From contig JABSSW010000010.1 in the NCBI GenBank assembly GCA_018902385.1, forward strand, positions 186,001 through 250,000: DNA of 64,000 bases. Direction: 5' to 3'. Below, piece by piece: positions 34,701 through 46,266 of the stretch. The notes beneath the pieces were generated by a model that did no database searches, was not told where the DNA came from, and was given only the letters and a program-made list of their open reading frames with translations. The position numbers and the translations under genes were made by a program. How positions within the stretch are numbered: the first letter of the stretch is position 1; each line of letters begins with the position of its first letter. Origin of the DNA: Physcia stellaris (Eukaryota > Ascomycota > Lecanoromycetes > Caliciales > Physciaceae).

Positions 34701-35202
34701 TTGCAGTACTTCAGCGTTCGATCGCAATAGCTCTTCATATCCTCGCAGTACTTCGCGATCCGAACGAATGCGCTTGGCGTTGGAGGAGCGTATATATAGC
34801 GACAGAATGGTGCACACTCCGATCGCCGTGCCAGCAGCAGTGTATTCGTTGGCTTTCACACCCGTTATGAAGTTCTGCCACAATCCTACTGCTGTTAGCA
34901 TCTACTCTCTATTAAAATAATATCACGGAACCAAATTTACCTTGCGGCTGAATGACAGAATTGTTGACAACATCCACAACAACCTCCTCAGGCCGGACCG
35001 GGGGTCGAAAAGTAGTCTGCCATGCGCGAGACGCGTCAAACGTCTTGTTAGGAAGTACTGTGCCAGCTCCAGCAACTTTAGGGACAGTGCCGGAGTAGAA
35101 GGAAGTTGATTTTGGCCGCACGCTTGGATCAGCTAGCTTTGTTGCAAGCTTTGTGAGAACACCCGGGGGGAGCTCCCACCATCGTCGCTCGGGAGTCGTC
35201 AT
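31774..35202 (-). CDS. Membrane-anchored coiled-coil protein with two AAA-lid-like modules
   Basis: Exons (minus) 35202-34941, 34891-32644, 32575-32255 and 32200-31774 give 1085 aa. Layout: 87 residues with WW and Pro, a transmembrane helix (AAGTAIGVCTILSLYI), about 400 residues of coiled coil in repeating segments (KEIDSLKADKSxNEATIK and DKTIADQKAAL types), a disordered Ser/Pro-rich part including SGSGPLTSVTNGAVG, then two helical modules. Module 1 (about 783-870) contains FSAVAHMTENFKGHHLLEVVEQA. Module 2 (about 890-970) contains IDYDQIATLTKGFRADDIKQLLVEA and ISQHDLESAINEM. These look like the C-terminal lid of AAA+ ATPases (T.GF...D...L..EA and D...A). No Walker A, Walker B or sensor was seen. 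The tail is Pro/Asn/Gln-rich. Introns cut both modules in phase 2 at the same spot. Paralogous in modules to the gene at 47278-52018. Confidence 0.75.
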
Positions 35203-35442
35203 TTTGATTGATCGAAATGGTTCGGAGGCTATGAGCAGCCGCTATGCGAAAATATTATCAAGGTAGTAGGTGTGGATTGCTTGTGGTGGAAAGAAGCAAG
35301 CGTGAGCAATGAGCTAGGCAAAGGATGAAAGGGGCAGGATTTGCAGAGTGAGTGACAAGGAAGACAATTAGCTTGTGGGAGACGTGCGCGAATTAGGCGA
35401 GGCCAGGCTGAAATTGATTCGGAATATGACGCTATTCAATGT

Positions 35443-36065
35443 TTGGTGGCGCTAGTGGTGTTCAACACAACTGCTTCGGAACAAAGGATTTTACCTTCCG
35501 AACTTAGACGCCGCTGGAGGGGTAGTATGAAGAGATTCATTCGAGAGCCTGGAGTGACCCTACCCGTTGTTATGTTTTGTGAGAATTTGGGGTTATCTTT
35601 TCTCCCAAACTTGTGGGATCATGAGATGGTGGAAAGAATGGCCGTCGTAGAGGTTGATCACGATCTCAATCAAAAGATGAGGCAGAACAAAGACTTGGCG
35701 AGGTGCCTGAGACAATCGTTTGATTTATCCCTAGGATGGCAAACAGAGGACAAAGAGCCTTTCATCGGCTGCACATCATCTTGATGCACCTGAAGATGAA
35801 GGCTGCAGTAATCTTTACGCCTGTATCTCCACATGATCCCAGCTCTTGTACTGTATTCCTTCAATTCGCTGAAGCAGTCTTGGATAAGCTGGAGTCAGGA
35901 GCGTCATATATGTCCTTTGGTAAAGTAGTGGTGATCAATACATGGCTCGCGACAGGTGCACCAGCAGATCGAAGTGTATCACGATCGAAATTGGTGGAGG
36001 TTGAGGATGATTATGTCTCACAACACGAGACCCAAATAGCCAGTGAATGCCCTTACGAGCCTTGA
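35443..36065 (+). CDS. Doubtful hypothetical gene
   Basis: Two overlapping open frames, 35443-35784 and 35736-36065, each read like protein (the second: SPHDPSSCTVFLQFAEAVLD and onward) and could be joined by a short intron near 35715-35740, but I could not fix the splice sites. No domain recognised. It might be a decayed gene. Low confidence. Confidence 0.25.
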
Positions 36066-37239
36066 AAGTCCGTCTCATCTTGCTCCTTCATAACTGCTTG
36101 CACGAACCAGATAGCTGACCGCCTAACAGGTAGACTACGGGAATGTGTGGAGATTGCATTGCGTAGTCCGTATGTTGATCACCTACATCGGTTTCTATCA
36201 GAAGTCAAAATGTCGGTGATTCGTGCAACAAGATCTCCTACCATTGCATAAGCATCTTTACCAGAATAGCGTCCTCGGGATCTGAAAGATCAACAAGGGG
36301 AAGTGCATTGACCAATCTCCAGGCTACGTCCAGGACATCGATGAATACCGAGAGAAGCCGAAGCTGTAAGTGCCAACCTTGCTGGATTGATCTGAGCCAA
36401 CCCAAAACCACATTAATCTGTTGGATCTACAGTATGCTGCGCGCTGGCTAAAGTAGTCGGAGGCTGGTCTTTCCGTACACTACCGACAGGGAGATCAGCC
36501 TACCCTACCGAAGCGCATAGTGATCGAGCTTCAGTGATTAGCCCCTACATTTATCGGATATTTAACAATGAAGAACGACAAATCAAAGAGCGCAGATAAT
36601 TCCAGATCGCTTGTTGATAATTCACCGCTCCGCTGCTCGAAACCCTAAATCTCGTGAGCGCCTTCGGACACACCCTACCTCGTCATGCTCTACCATCATG
36701 ACCTCGAGCCGTGAAGCCTTCTATTCGAGGTCGTTAACGGCATATAGACAAGTCGCCGCGTTAGCGACTGGAAAGAAGCAGTCACCTTCCAGAGCTACCC
36801 GAACCCATCTCGGCAGAGTAGATCGCAAGGGCTTCTCGAGCTACCTGTGTACAGATGACTAAATGAATACCGACTTCTCGGAGAGAGAGTGTACCGTTGA
36901 AAGTCTGAATTGGCGGTGAGGCTTTGACGGCACTCGATGGTTATTTGGGTGTGCGAAAGGCTGAACCGGATTTAGGGGATTTCAGTTCGAAGAGGAATAT
37001 TCTTGGCGCCAAGAGAGCACGTGATCAGGCGTTTTTCAGGTATCTCCGGTTTTAGATGTGGCGGCAGCACAGTGGCGTTCTCAGGCAAACTGTCCGAATT
37101 TTGTACATCACTGATCCTCTCGAACCTGCGGGAACGACATGAAACAGCTGAAGCCAGGAAATGCTGAAAGGGCTGTATCTTCAAGCACTCGGTCTCTTGA
37201 CGCGCTACAAGTCAGCAGAGCAGCAGAACAGCAGACAGC
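36066..37239. other. Intergenic, no supported gene
   Basis: Only short open frames (one at 36611-36862, 83 aa, Ser/Arg-rich, unsupported). Ends at the left border of a TIR element. Confidence 0.4.
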
Positions 37240-37672
37240 CAAGGCGCCCAACCGAACCGCTCGCACAATCGGTGCACCACAGTTTCGAGCCCAAATGGTG
37301 CGTACGGTGCGGCCCATCTCTTGCACCGTACCGCATGGTACGGTGCAATGCAGAGGGTCGTGGTTACCGTTTGTACGATGATGCAAGTGATTTTGTATGT
37401 TCTTCAAGTTTAAAAGCGTCAGAATCCTTCGACCCTGATTTTTCCTGTCACCATAAAAAAAATAGGGTTGTGAATGCATAAAACAGTTGTGAATGCAGAA
37501 AGCACACTCAAGAAATTTGTGCATCAAAAATTATGCAACAAAACACGCGTCAGACACGTGATTTCATGAAATTGTGAAAACATCATACAAACTATCGGTG
37601 CACCACGATATCGTGGTACGGTGCGGTGCAAAGCCTTTTTTGTACGGTTTGCACCGTTAGGCGCCTTGCCTG
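37240..37672. mobile_element. Non-autonomous TIR element, copy 1
   Basis: About 430 bp starting CAAGGCGCCCAACC and ending in the inverted form TTAGGCGCCTTG. Short GGTGCACC, GTACGGTGCGG and CACGAT/CGTGG phrases repeat inside both arms, around an AT-rich centre. It carries no coding capacity. A 7-bp direct repeat AGACAGC flanks it (37233-37239 and 37673-37679). Four bases separate CTTG from the right copy. A second copy is at 43251-43753. Confidence 0.8.
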
Positions 37673-37679
37673 AGACAGC

Positions 37680-38633
37680 ATGCATGCGAAGTCCTCAAAC
37701 CTTGACTATTACCACCCCTCGATACTTGCCTTGAAGGCGAGTTCATTTCAAAGGTGTTTCTTACTTACTGGCCATAGAATTTCCATTACAACACTCGATA
37801 GCAAATCTCGCATTGGGGTATCTCGCAGTCTGTTACTCACTGCTCCCCTCTTAGATCTCCTGATCAAATAAAAGTCCTCTCTCTCGGCTCCTTAACGCTC
37901 GTCTTTAGTTCTTTCTTTTTCTGAGCTTTGTCTTAAGCACTCTGTATACGATATTGAACGGTCATTCCCATATGGATAGCATTTTATCGACAGGCTCGAC
38001 CGCCCTTGGTGTAAGGCGCTCGACCTTGCAGGCCTCCTCGTTTCAATGGTGTTGCTTGGGAGGGTGGTTGATTTCATTTGCTGTACCAAGCTATAATTTG
38101 CTGGTAGGTTTTGATGCTTTCATTGCAAGCATGCAACGAAGTGGGCGAGGTCATGCCCAGTATTGAGACTTGAGTAACTACTACTGGAGTGCTTGAGTTG
38201 CCCGTCTGTCGATCCGTCGATAGAATCTTCAAATCACCAATAATCGAGCTATGACCTTGAGGTTTGCCCTCCGTTCCTCCAATAACCACTGGTGTCGGTA
38301 TTTGGTTTCTCGCCTACGGCAAGACAAACCGAGGTACGGTATCTCGTTCGGTTCGGACTTCCTAGGTAGGGTGTCTTGCGTATGAGTAAGGCTGCATCTC
38401 GCTTGCGGTGGAGGCTCCAGACCAAGGCTGTGCAGCGATGCAACGACTCCGCCACTGATCTCGGGTTTTGGCCTATATCTTGAAAATCGCGCACCGCCAT
38501 TTATCTCGACTACTCTTGTGTAGACTTGTGGTAAAGTCATGCTTTCATGAATTGATTTGGCTCTCAAACGATAAGGCTGACTAGCGTCACAACATATCTT
38601 GCTCAGAAGTGTCTCGATTTGGAGAATACCATC
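37680..38633. other. Intergenic, no supported gene
   Basis: Nearly 1 kb with only short open frames on both strands, none with coding character. It leads into the promoter of the Helo-like gene. AT-moderate, no repeat noted. Confidence 0.4.
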
Positions 38634-40321
38634 ATGGTCGTTCCCCTGGGGGTAGGTGCAGGGGATCTAATTGCAGTGGGAAAACTTGTAAAGACTATCG
38701 CGTCAGAACTGAAAGAGGTGAGTCTGAATATCACCATTGCCTTCAAGGATGTTGCAAAATGAGGCCAAATAGGTTGGTAAAGCGGCACCTGAGTATCGGC
38801 AACTCCTCGTCGAGCTTGAAGCATTGGAGCGAGTACTTTCTAGTATCAACGAACTCCAGCCGGCCATAGACGATCAGCCACGTTTAGAAGCATTGAGAGC
38901 TGCTGTCATGGTCTGCCAGCGTCAGCTCCAGGACTTTCTGGTTAAGATGACCAAATTCGATAAAGCCTTGGGTATCGAGGAAGGGAAAAAGAAGGGACAT
39001 CGGCAGGTTGGCGATAGGGTTCTGTGGGCGACAGTGTTCAGAAAGGACGTCAAAGAGCTTCGGGCGACGTTGGAGATGCAATTACTGACGATTAGCCTGT
39101 TAATGTCTCTTCAAATCCTGTAAGACGAAAACACTATTAGGTGACGTCGAATTGACTGGAGCAATTAGAGAGTCTATTAACAGAGCTGAAACCGATCGAG
39201 ACCAGATGAAAAGAACCTCGGAGAATCTGCGTAAAACATCACATAAACTGCTACACACGATCCAACAACAGCACGACGAGACGTTGACTCTACTAGAGAC
39301 TCAAAATGCTAAAGCCGAAGCCTGCACCGCAGAACTTAGCATTTCGCGCACTCAGTGGACTAAAGACTTGAACATGCTCGATAAGCGTCTGGAATCTATG
39401 AGAAGCATCAAAGCAGAGTTGCAGAAAGTTGATGTTGAGACAGCTGCTGCTTTATCCAAACCAAATGCTATAGAAAACGTTGAGGCCACCAGTCACAAAG
39501 CTACGGATGTGACTTCTAGGCTGCTCGATATATTTGCCACAGCAGTCACGACAGTTGGGCTACTGAGCTTGATCCCGCAACTTTCAGCATTTGGCAGAGA
39601 AAGATACATCTCGTCTAGTTCAGAAGTTTCACGAAACCTTAACCTGCCGGTACCATCTCATGGGCTCGAGGAAGTCGCATCACAAGCATGGACCAAAGGC
39701 AGCAAAGATGTTTCAGCTCCGCCAAGCGATACTCATCCCTCTGCAAAGCAGAGTCGTTCACCAAAGCCGAAATCTGGAATGAAAAAAAGATGCAGTGCCC
39801 TCGATCAACTGGATCCATGTTCGTGTGACGCGTGGGGTCACTCATCTCCCCTAGCTTGTCCATTCAATCTCTACGCTCTCTGCGACCGAAAGTTTAGACA
39901 AGAAGAACAGGACGAGTGGATTCAACATAGTCTTGCGCATTTCAAAACCGGTTCTCAGGCAGTGCAGCCTCCAACCAGAATGTGCTGTCCATTCTGCAAG
40001 AAGGATCTCGAGAATTCTGATGGAATCCGCAACTGGAAAAATTGGATGAAGCACATCGTTGATCCTATCCGACATTCTCACCACTTCATGGACGGCAAGG
40101 CAGAAGCCAGGCTACTGGACCGCAATCCATTGTTTATGAAGCATCTCTTCGAAAACCACCTAATGGAGGAAACATTATATAAAAAGCTGATGGACGACAT
40201 CGAGGAAACTCGACAGCGAAGAGTACGGCTTGCTGCATATGACAGGGCATTTAAGCAGATACAGACCGGCCCCGAGGTTTCAGTACGAGAGGGGTCATCA
40301 AAAACCGACCGTAACGAATAA
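38634..40321 (+). CDS. Helo-like N-terminal domain protein with Cys/His C-terminal zinc-binding region
   Basis: Exons 38634-38717, 38773-39119 and 39169-40321 give 527 aa. The N-terminus (GVGAGDLIAVGKLVKTI, then APEYRQLLVELEALERVL) matches the fungal N-terminal helical domain found in STAND and heterokaryon-incompatibility proteins (Helo-like / PigL_N type). A coiled coil of about 150 residues (SINRAETDRDQMKRTSENL..) follows, then a hydrophobic segment (FATAVTTVGLLSLIPQ) and a basic disordered stretch. The C-terminal part has paired Cys/His: CSCDAWGHSSPLACPF, and CCPFCKKDLE with W..WMKHI, a possible zinc finger. It has no NACHT or NB-ARC domain and no repeats, so it is a short orphan form, perhaps an immunity-related helper (inference). 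Confidence 0.75.
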
Positions 40322-41220
40322 AAGGTATTCCCCTGCCGGATTTACCGACCATGTTCGGTTCATCGTGAGGATTGGGACATGAGAATATCAAGTTAGACCT
40401 TGAGAAATCAAGGCTTGAGAAGTGAGGACTATTCAGATATTGCTGACCATGCCCAAGAGAATAAGCACTACTTATTGATAGACTGCAGGAAAGACATGAC
40501 TCGGTCCCAAGATCGATTTATTATCTAATTTACCTAATCTTTGCGTCCGTGTTCATATCATAGGTAGCCTACATCGCATTGAGTAACGCGACAGTTCCCT
40601 GTCCTTGTGTCTTGCCGGGGGTTTTTGAGATTTGTTCATGGTTCAGACCCACGAAATCATGGTCATTAGACCTGGGATTATCAGAGGAGGGTTAAGTTAT
40701 TGAAGATCAGTATTTCATACGAAAGAAGACTCAAATGGCTGCATATCTGTCAAATCCGCGAGTGTAACTGAAGGCGAACCTGTAATCCAGCCATGGAAAG
40801 TAGTAAAAGTCTTTCACAATCTTCATAAAAACATAATTAACAACAGCAGGCTCAAGCAGACATCTATGTCATAATCATGCAACTATTGAAAAAGCCAATA
40901 AACAAAAACACAAACGCAAAATCCAAAACCCGACTCGCTATCTAACACCCATGGAAGGGGGACCCATATCTAGCCGAAGAAGTTCCAACCAGCTCCATCA
41001 ACGACCAAGGTCTCGCCTCCGGAACAGCCGCTGATTGCCTAAGCAACAGCGTCTTCCTTCCATCAACAAAGACCTCGTTCATATCCGCAGCCGGTATGCT
41101 TACTTCGCTAAAGAGAGTTTGCCCCCTTTCACTCCACCGCCACCACCGCCGCCGAAACAAAAACATGCATTCGCTCTCGCAACAGACACCCTCGCTCCCT
41201 CCCCACCTCTCCTCGAATAT
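40322..41220. other. Intergenic, no supported gene
   Basis: About 0.9 kb, AT-moderate, with short unconvincing open frames. It contains the 3' flanks of two convergent genes. Confidence 0.5.
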
Positions 41221-42263
41221 CTAAGAAGTAGAAGAGGAAGCCTCAGAACTCCCCACAGGAGCCTCTGGCGCTGCGGGAGCCTCTGGCGCCGAAGCCGCAG
41301 CAGCCGCCTCCGCCTCCTCCCTCTTCCTCCTATTCTTAACCGACTTATTCTCCCTCTTCTTCCTCATAGTTGAAATTTCCTCCTCATATTTCACCCTCTG
41401 CTCCACAAGCTCCTTCTCCAGCTCCTTAATCCTCCCCTCAGCCTCCCCCCTCCAAGTCTGCAAATCCCTCATCAGGTCATTGCACTTCCCGCGCCACTCC
41501 CCCTTAATCTCCTCCAAGCGCTCCTCCGTCTCAGCCTTGAACTGCAGCATCTCAGCCTCGCAGCCCCAAAACGAGCGAGCGGACCGCGCGATGTAGCCCA
41601 GGAAGTCTGTACTCATGGCCATGAAGCCGTTTTCCCAGAGCTTGGCGAGGATGCGGTAGCCCTTGACGCTGCCGGCGGCGTGGCGGACCGACATCTGGGC
41701 TTTGATGACTTCCTCGTGGAGCCGGTCGAGTGAGGCTTTGGAGACTATTTGGTGGTCGGCCGGGAGGCGGACGAGGCCGCCGGTGATTTCGGGCGCGGTG
41801 GCGTTTTGGTACATTTTGTAGAAGATGATTGTGAGTAGGCTTTGGAAGCAGAGGATGAAGAAGATTGCTGTGGGGAGTTAGCTTTTTGAGTCGTAGAGGA
41901 AGGAGAAGGGGGGAGGACGTACTTATGAACCAGGAGAGGACGCTGGTGGGGAGGAAACCATTGGGCTGCGAAGAAGCGAGGAACGGGGTCGCTGATGCCG
42001 TTGGAGGAGCGATGGAGACGGCATTGCTCGGTACTGCACTCGATGTGGGCTTCGGAAGATCGTGGACGTAGAGATAGGGATTTGCGTCCGGATTATCCAG
42101 CCTCCAGTGATACTTCCGGTAATGATGGCTCCAGATCTGGTTGACGGACTGTTATTATGTGATACTCTCTACGTGGACAGGATGGATTTTGAGTTTTCAA
42201 TGCCTAGCGAGAGGTACTTACTTGAGCACCAATACCCACGGAAAGAATTGACCAGTGAGTCAT
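41221..42263 (-). CDS. Single-pass membrane protein with coiled coil, function unknown
   Basis: Exons (minus) 42263-42222, 42148-41923 and 41867-41221 give 304 aa. The start ATG at 42263 opens MTHWSILSVGIGAQ. Splicing at GTAAGT and at GTACGT keeps frame. A transmembrane helix (WFITIFFILCFQSLLTIIFYK, assembled across intron 2) near residues 86-106 is followed by a helical region (KASLDRLHEEVIKAQMSVRHA), then a coiled coil rich in Glu, Lys and Arg, and an Ala/Pro/Ser tail. The N-terminal part is Pro/Ser/Ala-rich. Similar layout to the other coiled-coil proteins of this block, but with no lid-like module. Function unknown. Confidence 0.7.
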
Positions 42264-43250
42264 TATTGGCAGGGTAGAATTCGAATTTGGTTTGGATTTA
42301 GCGTGCAAAGTTGTAAGCAAATGTCTGGTTCTTTGTCCGGTTTTGTCGATGAGGACCTTATTTCGTGCTATTGCTCAGCTGAAAAGAGGATCTTGGAAGA
42401 TCGTGAAAGGTTTTGAGCAATGCAAAGCACAAGCAAAGTAGCCAACCTAATATTCAACTGCTCTGGACATTGCAGTACTTGCTCAGCGGATGGAAGAGGG
42501 GATTGTGGGAGATCGGGAAAGGTTTGTGGGAGCGGGAAATTTCTAACAAAGGGGATTTCGGAGCTAGCAGGGTACAATTAACACAATGAGGACAAAGAAA
42601 GACGTACCCCGCAGCTCCCCACTATCTCGAAACGAAGGAGGACAAAGAAATACAGTCTGATAACTTATCACTCACCGAAGCGGAAGAAATCGACCCCAGA
42701 CCATCCATGCCCGAATCCCTGCTACGAACCCCTTTTTGGGTGGCGATGATTGTCGAGACAACACTCAAGAAAGAAGCAACTTTCCCACTCATTGGGTATG
42801 TGCCATTATCTGGCGGCTCTTAATGAGGGGGAGCATGCGTGGTGACTTTAGACTTCCAATCAAGTGGAAAGTGTATCATGGCTCCAAAGACGGGAAACCA
42901 GGTGTGAATACGAAGCTTTTGCTAATTTACGGCTGTGATTGGGCTTCTCTCATCCCAAATAAAGTAGCAATCAGGAATTGGATAGCATTAGATCGTACAA
43001 TAGATTGCCGAGCTTTGCGTTCCATAAAATCTCCTTCAAGAAATCCCTGAGGTCCGCTTGAGTGACGCGCTTTCTGCGCTGATTTCTTGCCGCGATGGCT
43101 CTCTGACTGATAGATCAGTAAGCCACCATGATACAGGACTCATGGGGACACTCACGCTTTACGAATACCGTGCCATGTCCCCTTCGACGTCAAGCGTAGT
43201 AAGACTTCAGTCATCAGCAAAGTCATTGCCACCATCCAACCTAATAGAGC
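42264..43250. other. Intergenic, no supported gene
   Basis: About 1 kb with no supported coding frame. It is the promoter of the preceding minus-strand gene and ends at the left border of TIR element copy 2. A pair of diverged direct repeats (GGAAGATCGTGAAAGGTTTTGAGCAATGC-like) lies near 42385-42425 and 42505-42540. Confidence 0.4.
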
Positions 43251-43753
43251 CAAGGCGCCCAATGGTGCACCGAACCACTTGCACTATCGGTGCACCACGG
43301 TTTCAGGCCCAAATGGTGCGTACGGTGCGGCCCATTTCTTGCACCGTACCGAATGATACGGTGCAGTGCAGAGGGTCGTGATTACCGTTTGTACGGTGGT
43401 GCAGATGATTTTGTAAACTCCAATATAAAATTGCTACAACCCTAGCAAATTAGGGCTGTCAATGCATAAAAACTCGTTGATAATGCATAAAATTTGTGCG
43501 TTAAGATTTATGCATTAAACATATTTTCAATTGTGCATGCATATAATTTGTGCTTTCACATTATGCAAAAAGACACGCGTCAAACACGCAATTGCATGAA
43601 ATTGTGAAAACATCATACAAACTATCGGTGCACCACGGTTTCGTGGTACGGTTCGGTGCGAGGCCTCGGCCGTACGGTTTGCTACGAAATTTTCGTGGTA
43701 CGGTGCGGTGCAGAGCCTTTTTGTACGGTTTGCACCGTTGGGCGCCTTGAATT
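43251..43753. mobile_element. Non-autonomous TIR element, copy 2
   Basis: About 500 bp with the same ends as copy 1 (CAAGGCGCCCAA and GGGCGCCTTG) and the same GGTGCACC/GTACGGTGCGG subrepeats. The right arm contains an extra subrepeat (CGTGGTACGG type), so it is longer. Flanked by a 7-bp direct repeat ATAGAGC (43244-43250 and 43754-43760), again with four bases between CTTG and the right copy. Diverged from copy 1 mainly in the AT-rich core. Confidence 0.8.
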
Positions 43754-43980
43754 ATAGAGCCCAACCGTATGCTAAGCGATTATATGTCGCGCGACTCAAG
43801 CTGCCGTAGATCGAAAAACCTTTAGCTGCCGGGGAGACGATATGTTTTGACTGCCTGTTTTTTTTAACGGTTCTGACCTTTCGATACCATGTGGCCTTTA
43901 TCTTCATATTCCCAGGTAAGGGAGATAGATCCTTTCTCCTTAGTTTGGATGATGCTGACATCATGAGACTCAAACTCGAT

Positions 43981-44604
43981 TTAGTCGTCGAAATCCTCCA
44001 TGATATCATCTTCTGAAATCCATTGCGTTTTCTGAGCAAAAGGCTGGGTTTTAGGTTGAGTTCGGATCACGCCGTGACCTCCTGACGCAGCATGGTGGGT
44101 AACGGCCTTCTCCACCATGATCATACGATCTGGAAATAGTTGAAGTGGCTGAGATTGCTCAACGGCAGCATCTTTCGCTTCCCGTTCTGCCCTTCTAGCT
44201 ACCCTAGGTCTTTCATGTTGTTCAGTCTTTGCCATTGTTTCTTGGCTTGCATGAAGCCGGTCCTTTGCTTGTTGCTGAGGTTGAGTCTTAGTGGCAGTCT
44301 CTGGCTCTCCGCCCCTCGTATCTCCGATCTCGTGCTGAGCTCTGACTAGATTGTCGTGCTCTGATTCGACTTCGCTTTCGGCATCCATATCCTCCATGTT
44401 AACATCCTCAGAAGTAGTCCGCTGTCGCTGAAGCCCAATCCGCCGCACCGATCCACCTTGTTGAACATCGCGGACTATGTCCATGCTCCCTAGCTCTTGC
44501 ATGACCATATCATCTTTGACGCTTTGCACAAGGTCTTCTACATCTTGAACCAGATCCGGATCATAAGGACCGCCGCATCGGTCCTTGTACGTGTGATGCC
44601 CCAT
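43981..44604 (-). CDS. Acidic hypothetical protein, 207 aa
   Basis: A single open frame from the ATG at 44604 to the stop at 43981. The N-terminus (MGHHTYKDRCGG) is followed by helical text with Val, Asp and Gln, an acidic run (EDVNMEDMDAESEVESEHD), Gln/Lys-rich low complexity and an acidic C-terminus. No domain recognised. An additional upstream exon cannot be excluded because the region above also has open minus-strand frames. It starts about 230 bp from TIR element copy 2. Confidence 0.5.
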   Translation of the reverse strand: MGHHTYKDRCGGPYDPDLVQDVEDLVQSVKDDMVMQELGSMDIVRDVQQGGSVRRIGLQRQRTTSEDVNMEDMDAESEVESEHDNLVRAQHEIGDTRGGEPETATKTQPQQQAKDRLHASQETMAKTEQHERPRVARRAEREAKDAAVEQSQPLQLFPDRMIMVEKAVTHHAASGGHGVIRTQPKTQPFAQKTQWISEDDIMEDFDD

Positions 44605-45389
44605 TTAGGCAAATCTGTAACCGCGCTTCGGAAGCTTCGAGGAGATGAAGATATTCTAGTGAAATTAGCCTTTACTTCTCCTCGTCAATTCAGTGGGTGG
44701 TTACCTTTGCAAGGATCTATACCAAAGAGCCTATTGTCCGGGGAATGGCGACTGCAGATCATTCTTTTCCGCTTAAAGGGGTTCCATGAGTGAAGACCGA
44801 GAAGTGTGGATAACCCTAATGTTTGCGTGACACATGCATGTGTTAGCACTTTTAGAAGACTCAAGAAGCAGAGCGTAGTATCAAGAAGCTGTTGGGTAGA
44901 AGGTCGGCAAAAGCGTTGATATCTCCACCGCTATAATCTTGGGACTCAAAGCGCTCGCTTGGATCTAGTGATACGGCAAAGATGGTGCAGATACAAAACC
45001 CTGGAGAATATCTTCACATATCATTCAATGTCAGCAGTCACCGCAGTTTCAACTTGAGCAGGGAATTCACGCACCATGTATACGTTTCCAATCAACTGCG
45101 ACATTCACCATGTTCCGACAGAGGAGACGCGCGTCAAGAAAGACATAAGTAGGATCTTCTGCCCCGTGCTTCTTTCTGGTATCCCCATCAGCAAAAACCG
45201 CCCAAGACACCTTGCAAAAATACCTTTCCCAAAAATTACTCCACTAAGCATCTATCTAAGCGGCCTACTACTCAATACCACTTTGAAATATTCCTTCTAG
45301 CAAAGATCACGAGAGACACCGAGAAATACCTTTCACACCAACCCTCTACAAAGCATCTATTCTGGAAATAGACCCTGCCGAACAACAGC
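44605..45389. other. Intergenic, no supported gene
   Basis: About 0.8 kb between divergent small genes. No coding frame with support. It probably contains the promoters of both. Confidence 0.4.
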
Positions 45390-45770
45390 ATGCCGCGAAA
45401 TCGAACCCCCCAGCAAATCCTTAGACAAGGTCTCATTAAAGACTCCCCGTACGGAGACGGCAAGGAGCGCGTTGTGAAAGAATGTCGACGAGTACACCGG
45501 CCCGATGATCAAGCTTTTATTCTCTGCGCTCTTGACACGTTGAAGCTGGACCCTGAGCATGTCAGAGAGGCGTACTTGCGATATAGAAATGCACATTCGC
45601 AATATACCACCGCCAACATACTCCAAGCCATCGCCATATATATCACAAGGAAGAAGGTGGAAGCATTCTGCAATTTTGATGAGGACGAGCATGCCTATTG
45701 GTATAATGTGATCGAAAAGGCTAAAGGGCCAGAAATGCAAGCGCTTGTTCTTGCGAATTCGCCTCAGTGA
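45390..45770 (+). CDS. Small basic/acidic hypothetical protein, 126 aa
   Basis: Intronless open frame with ATG at 45390 and stop at 45768-45770. Helical protein text with many charged residues (PDDQAFILCALDTLKLDPEH, then KKVEAFCNFDEDEHAYWYNV). No signal peptide or transmembrane segment. No family recognised, though the coherent amphipathic text supports a real gene. Confidence 0.55.
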   Translation: MPRNRTPQQILRQGLIKDSPYGDGKERVVKECRRVHRPDDQAFILCALDTLKLDPEHVREAYLRYRNAHSQYTTANILQAIAIYITRKKVEAFCNFDEDEHAYWYNVIEKAKGPEMQALVLANSPQ

Positions 45771-45779
45771 AGGCAGGGA

Positions 45780-45965
45780 GGTGAAAATGGCTGGAGTGGT
45801 GGTACGGGAACCTTGCGGTGGAGGCATGGAAGTAATGCGGCGAAGGAAGTAATGCGGTGAAGGTCAGGGAGTAATGTAATGGAGACACGGAAGATAATAT
45901 GAAAGCAATGTGATGGATGTATGAAATAATGCAATGGAGGCATTAAATCAACACGGTGGATGTAC
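45780..45965. repeat. Degenerate GGAAGTAATGCGG repeat tract
   Basis: Imperfect, irregularly spaced phrases related to GGAAGTAATGCGGTGAAGG, GAAGCAATGTGATGGATG and GTATGAAATAATGCAATGGAGG repeat along about 190 bp just after the small gene's stop. A decayed minisatellite is the simplest reading. The minus-strand open frame spanning it is explained by the repetition. Confidence 0.6.
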
Positions 45966-46266
45966 GAACAAAAGCGACATAGATGATTTGAAAGACTTGA
46001 TACCTTTTGTATCCATGATGATTTGAAGAGAGATTCACCTACACAAGCCAAACTGCAAATACTTCCGTCAATTCGTGCATCCACAAGGTAATCAGTAGTC
46101 CGTTGAAGTGGCTGTGCCGATAAGCATAACGCGCTTACAATTACTCTCTGAGTCGTCAATGTCTGGACAGAGTATCTTAGCGAGTTGTAGTACCGTTTCC
46201 AGTTGTCTTGCTTGTTGATCGCCTCGTTAAATGCAACCGAGAGCTACCCGTATCAGCGCGTAAAAT

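Noticed and set aside
45764-46159. Minus-strand 131-codon frame
   Set aside because: Explained by the degenerate GGAAGTAATGCGG repeat tract. No domain, no start context.
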